DNA of 64,000 bases from Massilia sp. 9I (lineage in GTDB: Bacteria > Pseudomonadota > Gammaproteobacteria > Burkholderiales > Burkholderiaceae_D). The stretch spans positions 755,651-819,650 of the forward strand of contig NZ_LR733275.1 in the NCBI RefSeq assembly GCF_902506415.1, written 5' to 3'. Shown one piece after another: positions 62,923 through 64,000 of the stretch. The position numbers were made by a program, and so were the translations under genes. Every line of letters begins with the position of its first letter. The first letter of the stretch is position 1. The notes beneath the pieces were generated by a model, which searched no databases, had not been told where the DNA came from, and saw only the letters and a list, made by a program, of their open reading frames with translations.

Positions 62923-63288
62923 GATGGGTACTTCCTTTCAGGTCGAATTCGAAGGTTCGGACCTGTGCGGCTTGTCACTCGCGCCGCGCGGTCCACGTAT
63001 TCAAGTTCGCCAGCGTTTATCTAGGTTTGTCTGGCGATGAGGGAAGTGTAGCGATGCGCCGGACAGGCTCAAGCGGCTCGCGCCGAAACGTCGGAAAAGC
63101 AGGACGAAACGTCGAAAATGCGGGCCAGACGGGAGGTGCATATTCGTGCCTTTGCCGGACGTCTGCACGCCGTGCAGATGTCCCGGATCGCCTGGATTGA
63201 CGGGCTGAACGGGCAATAGCCGAACGTGCGTCTGCATGTTTCCAGATGTCTTACAGTAGTGCTGTTTACCACTCGCTCCCACACGCCC
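62923..63288. other. Divergent control region with direct repeats and a dyad
   Basis: 366 bases, no convincing gene. Two direct repeats (cgaaacgtcg then A-rich) start at 63084 and 63105, exactly 21 bases apart, two helical turns. A 15-16-base imperfect dyad lies at 63155-63186 (centre gtctgcacgccgtgcagatg). These fit operator sites for one or both flanking genes, but no regulator is known. Confidence 0.5.
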
Positions 63289-64000
63289 ATGCCAGCCATT
63301 CCCCTCGTCGCCACCACCCGTGGCTATCCCGATACCGGCAACGTCATCGAGAACGTGCACGCCGGTTCGATCGCCGTGGTCGACGTCCACGGCCGCCTGC
63401 TGCATGCGGCCGGCGACCCGCACTACCCCACCTTCACGCGCTCCGCGCTCAAGCCCTTCCAGGCCCTGCCCTTCATCCTGTCCGACGGGCCGGCGCGCTA
63501 TGGCTTGAGCCGCGCCGAACTGGCGCTGCTGTGCGCCAGCCACTCGGGGGAGGACAAGCACCTGGAAGGCGTGCAGGCGATCCTGGACAAGATCGGCCTC
63601 GACGCCGGGCATCTGGAATGCGGCTGCGCCACGCCCCTGTTCTACGAGTTCACCGGCCAGCCGGCGCCGACCGACCGCACGTGGACCCCGCTGCACCACA
63701 ACTGCTCGGGCAAGCACAGCGGCTTTTTGGCCTGGTGCCGCCTGCACGGCGCGCCGACCCGCGGCTATGTGGAGCGCAGCCATCCGCTGCAGCAGGCGAT
63801 CCGCGCCACGCTGGCGGACGTGGCCGGGATCCCGGCCGAGCGCATGCCGACGGGCCTGGACGGCTGCTCGGCGCCGAACTATGCGCTGCCCCTGTCCAGC
63901 CTGGCCCACTTGTATGCACGCCTGGCGCAGGGCAGCAGCGACCCGCTGCTGGGCGGCGCGATGGGTGACCTGTTCGATGCGATGACGGGGCGGCCGGACA
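63289..64000 (+). CDS. Asparaginase family protein, N-terminal part (runs off the right edge)
   Basis: 237 residues visible. Belongs to the bacterial asparaginase family that begins ATTRGYPDTGNVIENVHAGS and carries FTRSALKPFQALPFI, LLCASHSGEDKH and HHNCSGKHSGFLAWC. These are the family's conserved Ser/Lys and Cys/Ser motifs. It deamidates asparagine. No signal peptide. The rest is outside the window. Confidence 0.92.
   Translation, partial: MPAIPLVATTRGYPDTGNVIENVHAGSIAVVDVHGRLLHAAGDPHYPTFTRSALKPFQALPFILSDGPARYGLSRAELALLCASHSGEDKHLEGVQAILDKIGLDAGHLECGCATPLFYEFTGQPAPTDRTWTPLHHNCSGKHSGFLAWCRLHGAPTRGYVERSHPLQQAIRATLADVAGIPAERMPTGLDGCSAPNYALPLSSLAHLYARLAQGSSDPLLGGAMGDLFDAMTGRPD

Overview
The window is about 64 kb of high-GC chromosome in which nearly all the DNA is coding. 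Gene content and repeat style point to a betaproteobacterium of the Oxalobacteraceae, most like Massilia or a close relative. This assignment is inferred from protein families (BPSS1780-type membrane protein, DUF3597, GC-rich REP-like repeats); no rRNA or other marker is present to prove it. I found no rRNA, tRNA, CRISPR array or prophage. One insertion sequence of the IS1595 type is present.

Layout. 1-9.5 kb: partial alaS, an orphan flagellin carrying a metallopeptidase insert (flagellinolysin type), glycerophosphodiesterase, small proteins of unknown role, trpS, and a large fusion of a glycosidase-like domain with an RmlD-like reductase. 9.6-12.7 kb: a CPA2 cation/proton antiporter and a second glycosidase-like protein. 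12.7-20.8 kb: a kelch lipoprotein and then two divergent, tightly packed operons. One encodes a membrane-bound spermidine-synthase-like protein and a Tat-type flavin amine oxidase; the other encodes DUF350, SPFH/YdjI, DUF4178, a 55-residue membrane peptide and S-adenosylmethionine decarboxylase. Together they look like a membrane polyamine system. 20.9-26.6 kb: CaiB-type CoA transferase, GFA protein, TonB receptor, MFS transporter. 26.5-29.3 kb: a J-domain operon with three unrecognised partners. 29.5-36.4 kb: glnS, a CHASE sensor kinase, a protein with eleven AYCSSPN repeats, an IS1595-type element lodged in the T-tract of that gene's terminator, and two small genes. 36.4-54.4 kb: mostly housekeeping and accessory genes (epimerase, ferredoxin reductase, MFS, two-component pair, esterase, HPF/RaiA protein, cobalamin-binding protein, diguanylate cyclase, sbcB, pyrF, LemA/TPM operon, CPBP protein, SDR, VanZ, Gly/Ser-rich lipoprotein). 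54.5-59.6 kb: a four-gene galactose operon, galT / M24-like / galK / GH2, with ATGA overlaps at every junction. 60-64 kb: M20 dipeptidase, pirin, a small exported protein and partial asparaginase.

The most unusual items are the AYCSSPN repeat protein (33552-34502), which I cannot assign to a described system; the membrane polyamine cluster (14252-20842); the orphan flagellinolysin (634-2289); and the creatinase-like protein in the galactose operon that has lost most metal ligands. One probable single-base deletion breaks the glycine-rich tail of the TPM protein near 50260. All functional statements rest on motif recognition by eye; no database search was run.
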